A program made the position numbers and the translations under genes. From positions 1-53,709 of IMG/VR virus record IMGVR_UViG_3300044999_000048: a DNA stretch of 53,709 nt. One strand, given 5' to 3'. The number at the start of each line of letters is the position of its first letter. The first letter of the stretch is position 1. Shown one piece after another: positions 24,450 to 32,604 of the stretch. This stretch comes from a virus. The notes below the pieces were generated by a model that was not told the DNA's origin, ran no database searches, and worked only from the letters and a program-made list of their open reading frames with translations.

Positions 24450-25403
24450 TTAATTTATCCATTCAAAGATCACGATCCCATTGCCACCATTCCCACCTGC
24501 CGCATTTCCCCCAGCCCCAGCCCCCCCTCCGCCCGCTCCTGCGCCTGTGGCAATATTCCCCACAGCCCCAATAGCAGATTGGCCGCCTCCGCCAAAGATT
24601 CCAGGAGCACCCGTACCGCCCACTGTGCCTGCATAGGTAGAACCACCACCCGTCCCACCACTTCCAGTATCCTGATTGGTCGGAGTTGCACCCGCCCCTC
24701 CTCCTGCACTTATAACACCTATCGAAAATCCGCCGCCGCCGCCCGGTGCGGTAACCGTGGCAATCGCTTGCGTGCCAGATGAAATAGAGGAATTGGCCCC
24801 TGGATTTCCTGCTGATGCGGACACGCCCGTCCCAAACGTTCCCACCGTCACCGTAATTGTGTTTCCTGGCGTCAACGAGGAAAACCATTTAATTGCGACA
24901 CTTCCTGATCCGCCACCGCCACCATTGATTATCGCTGTTGATCCACCTCCCGCACCACCACCACCGACAACCGTCGCCTTCACTGCTGTTACGCCAGCAG
25001 GAATCGTGAACATGCCGTTTAACAAGAATTGTTGAAAGTTTAGATGTGCTCCACCAACGGCAAAAGAAACATTGGTCTGCGTGTAGACAGCAACCCCGGT
25101 CCCCGAAATCTGGATGTCGTATACTCCCGGCACGGCGTAAAAATGGTAGTTCCCATTCGCGTCGGCGCTTGTCGGGTTCGCCAGCACCATCGTTAAAGCA
25201 ATGTCCGAATAAATATTCGCTAGCGGAGTACATGGGCTTCCCGTCGAGTTGGCGCTGCATACCCGCACCGTAGCGTTAGCGACCGGGCGCAGGGTTCCAG
25301 CAACATTCACCATAGCCGTGTCGTACTTTTGCACGCCTTGCGCGAACCCGGTCGACACCAGTACGAGCAAAGCAGAGATCAAGAATAGGACGCGCCGGAT
25401 CAA
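24450..25403 (-). CDS. Secreted glycine-rich adhesin/fibre-like protein
   Basis: 317 residues from a TTG start overlapping the upstream TGA. A Sec signal is plain (MIRRVLFLISALLVLVSTGFAQ). A carboxypeptidase-regulatory/Ig-like domain follows (about 25-115: 'PVANATVRVCSANSTGSPC', 'ADANGNYHFYAVPGVYDIQI'). The C-terminal 180 residues are dominated by Gly runs separated by short beta motifs, like Gly-rich distal domains of phage adhesins. A signal peptide on such a protein inside the tail operon is odd. It may be exported to modify the host surface or may be a captured host gene. Confidence 0.7.
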   Translation of the reverse strand: MIRRVLFLISALLVLVSTGFAQGVQKYDTAMVNVAGTLRPVANATVRVCSANSTGSPCTPLANIYSDIALTMVLANPTSADANGNYHFYAVPGVYDIQISGTGVAVYTQTNVSFAVGGAHLNFQQFLLNGMFTIPAGVTAVKATVVGGGGAGGGSTAIINGGGGGSGSVAIKWFSSLTPGNTITVTVGTFGTGVSASAGNPGANSSISSGTQAIATVTAPGGGGGFSIGVISAGGGAGATPTNQDTGSGGTGGGSTYAGTVGGTGAPGIFGGGGQSAIGAVGNIATGAGAGGGGAGAGGNAAGGNGGNGIVIFEWIN

Positions 25404-25624
25404 TCGCGACCTTCTTTCTTACCTCTCGTCGTACTCTTGTACATGAACGACTCATGGCCCGAAGACGCCTGCGTGATCTGAAACTCCTCATCAGAGTCCG
25501 TTTCGTAGTCAACATAGCTGGCCGTCGGCCGAGCTGTCCCGTCTACATCCCCGCGCACACCGGGATACCGCCTCTGTTGCGGCGGGCAGTCGTCAATCCC
25601 ACTGCCCTTCTTTTTGAACGCCAT
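25400..25624 (-). CDS. Small basic/acidic linker protein
   Basis: 74 residues from ATG 25624 with SD AGGAGG. Lys-rich ends with an acidic centre ('YETDSDEEFQITQ'). Probably intrinsically disordered; no family. Confidence 0.6.
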   Translation of the reverse strand: MAFKKKGSGIDDCPPQQRRYPGVRGDVDGTARPTASYVDYETDSDEEFQITQASSGHESFMYKSTTRGKKEGRD

Positions 25625-25632
25625 AGCGCCTC

Positions 25633-25872
25633 CTAATTCCATGCTCCTGATTGAACACCAAACTTGTTTTCGAGCCGTCTGAGATGCCGCAATGACTTTA
25701 CCTCAACCGCTTTTCCTTCTGGATGCATGTTTCGCGTAACGAACGGAAAGTGCCCAGGATTTGCATTCTGAATAGGCTTGGCCGTGTAGGGAGCGCAGTT
25801 GTAGCACAACCATTCCCCACTCTCAGTGAAACGAAGCCGACCAACCGTCTGATCACATCCAGGACAAAGCAT
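25633..25872 (-). CDS. Small zinc-ribbon protein
   Basis: 79 residues. An N-terminal zinc ribbon is clear: 'MLCPGCDQTV' and 'WLCYNCAP'. Then a basic part. ATG overlaps the preceding TGA; stop TAG is fused to the SD of the next gene. Function unknown. Confidence 0.65.
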   Translation of the reverse strand: MLCPGCDQTVGRLRFTESGEWLCYNCAPYTAKPIQNANPGHFPFVTRNMHPEGKAVEVKSLRHLRRLENKFGVQSGAWN

Positions 25873-26822
25873 CACCAATCTCCACCGACATCATGTGACT
25901 GCATAAACTGCGACCCAAATTGTGACATTGGTGCGCGAGAAAATTCCCAAATGAGCCCACGCATAGCCGAATTGTCATCATTGCGACCCATTTTCTGTAT
26001 CTCCTCCTGATACTGGCTCTGCTTATACTTCGCCGTCTGCGGATCGTAATAGCGGCTGTTCTTGCCGCGGTGCAGCAAAGCATCCGGCAGCGCCCCCAAA
26101 ACGACCACATCCGAACGAATCCACAGTGGCGGAGCGTCTGCGTCGTTCACGAAGTCTGGTGGCTGCGTATAGGCCAGGAATGGAAACCCTTGCTGTGTGA
26201 TCGGGATTGGGTAAAGCTCGTAGAGGGGCTCTCCGGACGCCGACGGCGTGTAGTCCGCGACGGTGTGGGTAAACCCCACGGTCGCGCGCCAGGCGTCCCA
26301 CGCATTCAGCGCCGCCTGGGGAATGTGCAGCGCCATCCGGTAGCCCTGAAACTGGTTCACTACGTACAACAACATCTTGATGTTCGGTCCAAAACTGACG
26401 TAGCGCTGAAAAATCTGGTAGCCGACACCCGTCATCGTCGCTGGCGCCCAGGGAAGATCGATCGTCAGATCGGTTGCGCTGTTTACTGCCGTGATTGTGG
26501 AGGTTGGGGTAGAGAATCCTACCCGGATTTGCCGGCCCACCATCGTGGCGTCCCAGGAGGTCCCTACGCCAACGACGTCGGTGCTGCCGGTAGTGAACGT
26601 GGCCGTCCCGGTCGAGTACAAATTCGCGATCGGGAGCGTCCCATGCAGGACACAACCGTACCAGCGGCGATGGTCCAGGATCCTGCGGAAGCTGTTGCAT
26701 ATCATCCGGCCCGCCTGAACCGGGTCCAAATCTGGATTCCACTGAAGTAGCTCATTTTTCATTTGGCGAAAATTGAGCTGCGCGGTGGCTGGAGCAGATG
26801 ATTGCGCGACCGTTGTTGGCAT
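25872..26822 (-). CDS. Tail tubular protein A/adaptor-like
   Basis: 316 residues. Helical N-terminus 'LNFRQMKNELLQWNPDLDPV ... NSFRRILDHRRWYG', a beta insert with phage Ig-like pattern ('TGTATFTTGSTDVVGVGTSW', about 70-140), then 'YELYPIPITQQGFPFLAY' and a C-terminal helical part that resembles connector/gatekeeper proteins of podoviruses. SD is the GGAG arm of palindrome copy 9. Adaptor role is inferred from fold pattern and place. Confidence 0.65.
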   Translation of the reverse strand: MPTTVAQSSAPATAQLNFRQMKNELLQWNPDLDPVQAGRMICNSFRRILDHRRWYGCVLHGTLPIANLYSTGTATFTTGSTDVVGVGTSWDATMVGRQIRVGFSTPTSTITAVNSATDLTIDLPWAPATMTGVGYQIFQRYVSFGPNIKMLLYVVNQFQGYRMALHIPQAALNAWDAWRATVGFTHTVADYTPSASGEPLYELYPIPITQQGFPFLAYTQPPDFVNDADAPPLWIRSDVVVLGALPDALLHRGKNSRYYDPQTAKYKQSQYQEEIQKMGRNDDNSAMRGLIWEFSRAPMSQFGSQFMQSHDVGGDW

Positions 26823-26828
26823 TTAAGA

Positions 26829-26842
26829 CTCCAGATTTGGAA
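26829..26842 (-). repeat. Dispersed palindrome copy 9 (Shine-Dalgarno copy)
   Basis: Minus strand TTCCAAATCTGGAG, two changes from consensus; GGAG ends 6 nt before ATG 26822. Confidence 0.8.
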
Positions 26843-26857
26843 TCCTGAAAAATCTAT

Positions 26858-26954
26858 TTACGGCATCTTGGCCTTCTTACTCAAAACCGAGCGTCCTTTG
26901 TGATCTTGGGAGCCTATAACTGTTCCTGGGTTTCTGAACTCATTTTATGCTCAT
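26858..26954 (-). pseudogene. Frame-broken 31-codon ORF in the 154-bp gap
   Basis: From ATG 26954 the frame stops after ATG AGC ATA AAA. Removing one A from the A4 run gives 'MSIN-EFRNPGTVIGSQDHK' and 'GRSVLSKKAKMP' to TAA, which looks like real protein. Either a small gene broken by a one-base insertion or an overcalled homopolymer. The rest of the gap holds only palindrome copy 9. Confidence 0.4.
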
Positions 26955-26976
26955 CCCCAATGTCACCATAAAAGAT

Positions 26977-29106
26977 TCACGGTACGTGCCTGCCGCTAGA
27001 TGACGCCGTAGGGTAAGAAAGAATGTGCATGGCATCGCCAAGCGCCCGTCGCGCCGCTTGCAAGCCCGCGCCACTAGTTTCAAACGTATAAGAGTTCGTT
27101 ACCCAAGTTGCGAGTTGCGTGTTGGTAAAAGTTCCCTGCCCAGAATTCGTCAGCTTGTTCAGGTACTCATAGTCCTGCACGCCGTCTCGGATGTGCTTGA
27201 GGCGAATGCTCGGTAAAATGAGCGGTATCGTCACACTGGCGCCCATGTAGTTGATTTTTCCGGCCATGACTCCACCGGCATAGACCAGTGTTCCGTCGCC
27301 CCAATTTCCAGAGTAGTAGATACCATTCCAGGGATCGTAGTTAGCAGCCAACTGTGATGGGGTACAGTTATTATTGCTATTGATTGTAGCAAAAGAACAA
27401 ACATCGCCCGCGTAATAAAGCTCTCCCGTCTGACCGTGCAAAAACGTGAGCCACTCCATAACACGATGCGCTGCGGGCTTGCCGTCCACATTGTAGTTCG
27501 GCCAACCCACGTAGGTATACCCTGACGCTCCAGGTCCAGGGTGTGTATTGCCGCAAGTTCCCGAACTAGAGCAGGCTAAATAGGACCACCACTGACGCGG
27601 GATTCCAACTGTTGAGCCGGTCAGCCAAGTTCGATAGGTCGAAAGAGGTTGGATCGGCCCGCCCATCGGTTCCAGTTGGTTGATAACTGGGACTAAAATG
27701 TCAATGTCATTCAAGATGCAGGTATTGGAGCCGCAAGTGGTCGTGCTGAACGTATTAGCTGCTGTTTGGTTTCCTTGTCCCCAGAAAATCTCAGTCGTTA
27801 CCAATTCAGGAATGCCTGGATTCAAGTATCCATGACGCGTTGCGGCATTCGTTGTGAGTTGCGAGAACGCCTGAGACGGCATGGCCGCGCCACAAGTACC
27901 TTGCCCCACGGGAAAGGGTTCATCGCAGAGATAATCAAAGAGAGGTAAAGTTCCAGCCGTTCCGTAGCCTTGTATGATGAAATGTGTCTGCCAATTGCTC
28001 CAGATCGCGACGCTGGCTATTTGCGACAGGAAATCTATCGTTTTCGTCGTCTGTTTGGAATTAGTAAGGATTGGACAGGTCGTCCCAGCGCCTCCGTGAA
28101 GATTGCAGGTCGTTCCAGTCATCATCGGACCATAAATCGTATCCCATGTCGCAAACGACCCTGATTGGGGATAAACATTACCTAGACCACCCATATTGAA
28201 ACGGTGATCTTTCATGAGCAGCGAGGCATCGTTCCACTGATAGGTAACACCAGCATCGTTGCCACCACCAGAACCAGGGTAGCTTGTACATAAGTCTGTA
28301 GTTGTGCCTCCTGGGTTGTACATTTGATCGCAAAGGCCGTTGTAGACCCAGTTGGAAAGTTCCGCTTTGAGCGTCGGCGTCGCAGGCATGAAGCTGGCGG
28401 AGGGCCATTGCCAAACGGCGAGAGTCACAGGCATCGTGGCCAGCGTTGTCGTGCTGTCTTTGACCGTGATCGTGCCAAGGTAGTAGCCAGAGGGCGCTGC
28501 TGGGGGGATCAGGATGTCGATCCAGAAACTTTGATTGTTTCCTGCTGTTTCCGCGAACGGTTGCGCGTTGGTCGTTTGGCCCCAGTAGGGATCGACAGTC
28601 GGGATCAGGATATCGGGATAATAGCCGAGAGCACCTTGGTAAAAGGTATTGAAATTCGCCCCGCCAGGGACCGCTGAATCGAGTTGGTTGTTGGACGGAT
28701 ACATTTGCACGTTGATATAAGCTTCGCGGTAGACGATGATGTTGGGCGGGGGAGCGGTAGCCGCAGAGATCGTAGAGCTACTTGGAGAGGTTTGCACGAA
28801 ATTGCTGGCCGCCACCGTCAGCGCGGAATAGCCGCCACCGGGAGCCTGTATGTGAACCTGGAAGTCCACGAACTCGTTCTGCGTGCCCCGTATCGTGAGC
28901 GTGCAGGCGTTGGCGGCTGGCGAGCCGCTATCCTGCCGCACCTTTTGTAGTGAATCCGTCATCCAGATATTCGAGGCATACTGGGAGTGGGCACAGTTCG
29001 TGTCCATGGCGGGCACGTAAGCAGGGCCGAGAGGATTAGTGGCCGCGTGTGTGGTCATCGCGGAAGTCACTATGAGTAAGGCTAGATAGAGGATTAGGCG
29101 TTTCAT
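26977..29106 (-). CDS. Secreted glycoside hydrolase-like protein (DUF4091/GH123-like)
   Basis: 709 residues. Sec signal (MKRLILYLALLIVTSAMTTHA). Beta-rich N-terminal region, then a probable TIM-barrel-like region and a C-terminal block 'YYSGNWGDGTLVYAGG ... SIRLKHIRDGVQDYEYLNKL' that is the hallmark of DUF4091/GH123-type glycosidases (the R.KhIRDG.qDYEYL helix). Many cysteines suit an extracytoplasmic protein. Probably acts on host or environmental polysaccharide, perhaps as a depolymerase. Starts by TAATG overlap with the preceding secreted protein. Family by motif memory only. Confidence 0.75.
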   Translation of the reverse strand: MKRLILYLALLIVTSAMTTHAATNPLGPAYVPAMDTNCAHSQYASNIWMTDSLQKVRQDSGSPAANACTLTIRGTQNEFVDFQVHIQAPGGGYSALTVAASNFVQTSPSSSTISAATAPPPNIIVYREAYINVQMYPSNNQLDSAVPGGANFNTFYQGALGYYPDILIPTVDPYWGQTTNAQPFAETAGNNQSFWIDILIPPAAPSGYYLGTITVKDSTTTLATMPVTLAVWQWPSASFMPATPTLKAELSNWVYNGLCDQMYNPGGTTTDLCTSYPGSGGGNDAGVTYQWNDASLLMKDHRFNMGGLGNVYPQSGSFATWDTIYGPMMTGTTCNLHGGAGTTCPILTNSKQTTKTIDFLSQIASVAIWSNWQTHFIIQGYGTAGTLPLFDYLCDEPFPVGQGTCGAAMPSQAFSQLTTNAATRHGYLNPGIPELVTTEIFWGQGNQTAANTFSTTTCGSNTCILNDIDILVPVINQLEPMGGPIQPLSTYRTWLTGSTVGIPRQWWSYLACSSSGTCGNTHPGPGASGYTYVGWPNYNVDGKPAAHRVMEWLTFLHGQTGELYYAGDVCSFATINSNNNCTPSQLAANYDPWNGIYYSGNWGDGTLVYAGGVMAGKINYMGASVTIPLILPSIRLKHIRDGVQDYEYLNKLTNSGQGTFTNTQLATWVTNSYTFETSGAGLQAARRALGDAMHILSYPTASSSGRHVP

Positions 29107-30686
29107 TACAATGTCCTCGTGACCCAGGCATCAATTTGATAACTCCCAGTCCCAACGCCGCAGGCTGTATATCCGGTCGCGTATTGAATAATCGAGCCAT
29201 TTGATGAGATGTTAAACTGGCCGCTCGCCCACGCGGTCGCGTTGGATGTAGTAAAATGGAAAGTTCCGGTCGTGGCCACCAAGCTGGCCGAATCATCCAT
29301 TGCCAAGCTAGTAGCTGAGTGCGCTGTTCCGTTCTGATCGGTCCAGGTCAACAAAAATGTCACACCGCCCGCGCCGGGCGTTCCACAGGCTGTGCCTGTT
29401 TGCGTAAAGGCCCACTCCACCGTGTAATTGCCCGCCTTGTTGCAGTTGCCCGCCGTAGCTGCGCAGAGTGTGGCTGTTGAAATTGCCGCTGTTTGCGCGG
29501 TCAAATGGATTGGCGTGGTCTGCCGGATGATGAAAGTGCCGCCCATGTCCGGGAGATTGTGGGTAAGGGAACTCGTCTCGTTTGCGGCGATGTAATCGGT
29601 AAATTGATTAGTATCTAAGCCTATCGCATTGGCACCCACGTTAAAACCACTGGCCACAGCGACGCCCTGATTACTAGCAACTTTTAATATTTTCGATCCG
29701 CAGGCTCCCGCCACATTCGTGCAGACATCGAAAATGTCGGAAGCGGGAGCCCCAGCAGTTGTCCCAAGAACCGTCATTCCAACAATATCCGTGGTCGGCG
29801 CAACCGTGTTCGCTGCTGTCGTGGCCGGAACCTGGACGAGAGCGCCCGCTGCGGCACTACCCACTACCGTACATTGGAAATTCGTGTTAGTGACATCGGC
29901 GTAGCAGTAAGCAGTCTGGGCCGTTGTCACGGCAAGCGAGGCCCCAAGGACACCATTGTTCCCGGCAATCTGAGCGCCGCCTGTTGGGGTAATCGTCGCT
30001 GTCCCAGCACCGATATCTTTTAAGAAGAAGAAAAAGTTCTTATCAAGAGGCGCAGTCCCAAGTGTACTGACCGTCGTGACAACGATAGCCCCCGCGTTAT
30101 TCTCGATGATCCCATTGCCGCGATCCGTTCCTACGATGGTATCGCTGGTGGTCGTCTGAGAGCGTGGAACAACGCCCGTTGCCCAGCCCGTCTGCGGATT
30201 AAGAAGCTGAAACTCAACCCCATCGTATCTTGCGCAAGCGATGGAACCATTGGTGCCCGAAATGTCGCCAGCGACTAGGGCGCTTGTTCCTGGATATTTA
30301 GTGATAGGCTTGGCGCTAAAAGTACTCGTGCCACTGCCCGCCAGTGTCGGAGCCGCTCCCGTGTTATCCGCAATCGGCAACCAACACATTTCATAGTTTG
30401 GCACGAGCGTTACATTCGTCACCGCCGTCGTTGGCGCTACCGTTTGCGCTTGCGTCGTGCCACCGCCGACGGAGTAGTTGGGGCCGAAAGCTCCACCCCC
30501 GCCGCCAGCCAGCATCCACGTCCCAACTCCTGCGGTAATCTTGCAGGAGTACACATTCCCCGTGGTGACATCCGTGTAAACCTGAATCGACTTGCTGCAA
30601 TCAAACGTGGGAACCTGCGCCTTGGCAGAATGCGGCAAGAACACAAACAGAAACGCGAACAACGCGAGCAGTTTAATTTTTTTCAT
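29106..30686 (-). CDS. Secreted fibre-like protein
   Basis: 526 residues from ATG 30686. A Sec signal is clear (MKKIKLLALFAFLFVFLPHSAKAQ). The body is Ala/Thr/Gly-rich beta repeats ('NNAGAIVVTTVSTLGTAPLD', 'GNNGVLGASLAVTTAQTAYC') and a C-terminal receptor-binding-like beta domain with cysteines. Overlaps the glycosidase-like gene. It lies between capsid decoration and tail-tube genes, so a fibre or surface-modifying protein; the signal peptide argues for export. Confidence 0.65.
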   Translation of the reverse strand: MKKIKLLALFAFLFVFLPHSAKAQVPTFDCSKSIQVYTDVTTGNVYSCKITAGVGTWMLAGGGGGAFGPNYSVGGGTTQAQTVAPTTAVTNVTLVPNYEMCWLPIADNTGAAPTLAGSGTSTFSAKPITKYPGTSALVAGDISGTNGSIACARYDGVEFQLLNPQTGWATGVVPRSQTTTSDTIVGTDRGNGIIENNAGAIVVTTVSTLGTAPLDKNFFFFLKDIGAGTATITPTGGAQIAGNNGVLGASLAVTTAQTAYCYADVTNTNFQCTVVGSAAAGALVQVPATTAANTVAPTTDIVGMTVLGTTAGAPASDIFDVCTNVAGACGSKILKVASNQGVAVASGFNVGANAIGLDTNQFTDYIAANETSSLTHNLPDMGGTFIIRQTTPIHLTAQTAAISTATLCAATAGNCNKAGNYTVEWAFTQTGTACGTPGAGGVTFLLTWTDQNGTAHSATSLAMDDSASLVATTGTFHFTTSNATAWASGQFNISSNGSIIQYATGYTACGVGTGSYQIDAWVTRTL

Positions 30687-30690
30687 AGAT

Positions 30691-31083
30691 TTAATTTCCA
30701 GCAACCTCCACGTCAAACGTCGCGCTCAAGACTCCGCCCGACAAGAAGACCAGCACGGAAACGGAACTCAAATTAATGTCCACGTTGAACGGAAGCAACC
30801 AATCAATCACGTCACCAGCTCCGGCTGCCGGAAATGATCCGAGCGTGATGGTCTTGGTTCCGTCCGTGCCAGTCACCTTCAGCGCGGTAATCGTGGCGGC
30901 GTTGACCGCAGACGAGCGTACGCGGCAGTAGCCGGCCCGGCAAGTCAGGCGGTTCACCCCTGCCAGCGAAACGGTAATAGTGGAAAAGGCAACCGTCGTC
31001 AGATTTGCTAGACTTTGCGCTTCCACTTGTGCCAGCCCAAACCCTGGAATGATGCGCGCGATCGGATTTGCAAAGGCTCCCAT
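30691..31083 (-). CDS. Small beta-rich virion protein
   Basis: 130 residues, Val/Thr/Ala-rich ('VSLAGVNRLTCRAGYCRVRS', 'NVDINLSSVSVLVFLSGGVL'), no signal peptide. Pattern of decoration or tail-spike base proteins. SD is the GGAG arm of palindrome copy 10, 5 nt from ATG. Confidence 0.55.
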   Translation of the reverse strand: MGAFANPIARIIPGFGLAQVEAQSLANLTTVAFSTITVSLAGVNRLTCRAGYCRVRSSAVNAATITALKVTGTDGTKTITLGSFPAAGAGDVIDWLLPFNVDINLSSVSVLVFLSGGVLSATFDVEVAGN

Positions 31084-31088
31084 AAGAA

Positions 31089-31102
31089 CTCCATATTTGG
31101 AA
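31089..31102 (-). repeat. Dispersed palindrome copy 10 (Shine-Dalgarno copy)
   Basis: Minus strand TTCCAAATATGGAG, two changes; GGAG ends 5 nt before ATG 31083. A second small palindrome, TCCAAAGTTTGGA, lies 5 bp further upstream of the gene (31107-31119). Confidence 0.8.
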
Positions 31103-31122
31103 TTTTTCCAAAGTTTGGATCA

Positions 31123-31163
31123 CTGGCGGACTGTTGAGACGGAGAGACCCAACAATCCGCCAG
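31123..31163 (-). terminator. 14-bp perfect hairpin between virion genes (terminator-like or processing site)
   Basis: Arms 31123-31136 and 31150-31163 pair over all 14 positions (one G-U on the minus RNA) with a 13-nt loop. No U-run follows directly, so termination may be partial; an RNase III-type processing site is the alternative. It follows the decoration-like gene. Confidence 0.5.
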
Positions 31164-31203
31164 CTTCGCCATACCGCCCACCTAAGTAAGCGGATCTCGT
31201 GGA

Positions 31204-31515
31204 TTAATCGTCGAGGCTGTAGGCAAGCCCCCGGTACGTGAACGTGGAAACGTTCGTCGCAGGGGTTTCATCCGCCCCGCTAACCTCGAACATCACTTTC
31301 CCGGTCTGGCTGTTGTAGTAAGGATTGGTGGCAATGCCGGCCGTATTGCCGGCGATGAATTCGATTCCAAGAATGTTGCGGAGCCCAAGCGCCGCGGCCG
31401 TGACGGCGTATCCACCGGCTGGATAGGAAGTATCTCCGGTGATGTCAAACGCCACGGCGCGCAGTTTTCCGACAACATTCTCCGACCCAACAACTCGTGT
31501 GATGGTGGCTGCCAA
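31204..31515 (-). CDS. Decoration-like virion protein
   Basis: 103 residues from a TTG start with SD GGGAGG. Beta pattern 'LRAVAFDITGDTSYPAGGYA ... FIAGNTAGIATNPYYNSQTG', the type found after capsid genes in podoviruses. Probably a capsid decoration or head protein. Confidence 0.6.
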   Translation of the reverse strand: MAATITRVVGSENVVGKLRAVAFDITGDTSYPAGGYAVTAAALGLRNILGIEFIAGNTAGIATNPYYNSQTGKVMFEVSGADETPATNVSTFTYRGLAYSLDD

Positions 31516-31527
31516 AGATCACCTCCC

Positions 31528-32082
31528 CTAAAATCCCTGATCTTCAACGCAGACTCGCAAGTCGGATTTTCCGCCCGAAACGGCGGTTTCCGCCATTGCC
31601 AGAACCGTGTTGGTTGGAGCGGTGCCTTTGGCTACACGAGCGGTTAATTGGGTTCCCGTGGCGCCGATAATGGAATCCCCGGCAGCCGTCGAGGCGGCAA
31701 TCGGAACGGCGGCAATGTGCCCGGAAACCAGAATGAACACGAAGTTTCCATTTGTGGCGCTGGTATTGGCTAAAATTCCGGCAATACCGTTGAGCGCCAT
31801 GAGAGCTTCCGTGTCTTTTTGGGTCACGACCTGGTAGGTGTTGTCCTTCCAGTAGACCGGGCCAAACACTTTGGTCGCGTCCACCGTGGTGTTGAGCCGA
31901 ACGTAGCGCCACTTCTGCACTCCACCCGTCACGGACTCGATAACGTAAACAGCAACCCCCAGGGCGATGCGCGCGCCATTGTTCAGCTTCGTTGTGTCGT
32001 ACGCATCGTTAACCGTCGCCGGGTTGCCAGTGAAAATTTCCGCCGTCAAGCTAGATTGTATGGGTGATCCAGGTGTCGCCAT
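31528..32082 (-). CDS. Decoration-like virion protein
   Basis: 184 residues. 'GARIALGVAVYVIESVTGGV QKW' and 'NGNFVFILVSGHIAAVPIA' indicate a beta-barrel head-decoration type protein. Directly after the capsid gene; stop TAG is followed in frame by TGA two codons later. Confidence 0.6.
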   Translation of the reverse strand: MATPGSPIQSSLTAEIFTGNPATVNDAYDTTKLNNGARIALGVAVYVIESVTGGVQKWRYVRLNTTVDATKVFGPVYWKDNTYQVVTQKDTEALMALNGIAGILANTSATNGNFVFILVSGHIAAVPIAASTAAGDSIIGATGTQLTARVAKGTAPTNTVLAMAETAVSGGKSDLRVCVEDQGF

Positions 32083-32094
32083 GTCAAGATCCCC

Positions 32095-32604
32095 CTATCC
32101 TGTGATCCCGGTGAGCCTGAACATCAGCCGGGGCGCACGGTTAAGCAAGTTGCCGCCAAACAAATATTGACCCGCTACGTCGTCGGTGTTCTGAGCCTCT
32201 TTCCAGCCCGTAAAGCCAAACTGGTACTTGCGCTCAGTCGTAACGTAGAGGTCGATATAGTTGGTGTTAAGCCCGTAAACTGTCTGGGCCGGAATGTACA
32301 TGTCAACGGTCAGGCTGCTCCCGTTAAATCGCAAAACCTGGAAGCCGAGTTTCCCAACGTCGCTGGATTCCTCGTTGAACCGCTGTTGTGGCTGCATCTT
32401 GTTCCAGATGACGTTCCAAGTCCCCTGGTCGGTGCAGAGCAGATCGGGCCGCTCCGGGCCGAACCAGCAGGAACCGTAAGCCGTCTGGAGTTGCGACAGC
32501 GCGAGGTTGCCGATAGTGCCGAGGAAATATCCGTTGATTCCAACGTTGGCGCCCGAGGCGATGTCGGAACGGGTGATGCCGCCGTAGGTTGTGAAATTGG
32601 TCAG
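32095..32604 (-). CDS. Major capsid protein, exon 2
   Basis: 169 codons and stop after removal of the intron. Begins 'LTNFTTYGGITRSDIASG' and continues 'LLCTDQGTWNVIWNKMQPQQ' and 'GKLGFQVLRFNGSSLTVDMY', the C-terminal half of an HK97-type capsid protein of the podovirus kind. Only its last 100 residues have an ATG of their own, without an SD, so it needs exon 1. Joined product: 321 residues, a normal capsid size. Confidence 0.85.
   Translation of the reverse strand: MTNFTTYGGITRSDIASGANVGINGYFLGTIGNLALSQLQTAYGSCWFGPERPDLLCTDQGTWNVIWNKMQPQQRFNEESSDVGKLGFQVLRFNGSSLTVDMYIPAQTVYGLNTNYIDLYVTTERKYQFGFTGWKEAQNTDDVAGQYLFGGNLLNRAPRLMFRLTGITG

Noticed and set aside
26725-26736. TCCAAATCTGGA, possible extra palindrome copy
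   Set aside because: Only 12 bases and the outer pair is lost (GTCC/GGAT); not counted among the 17.
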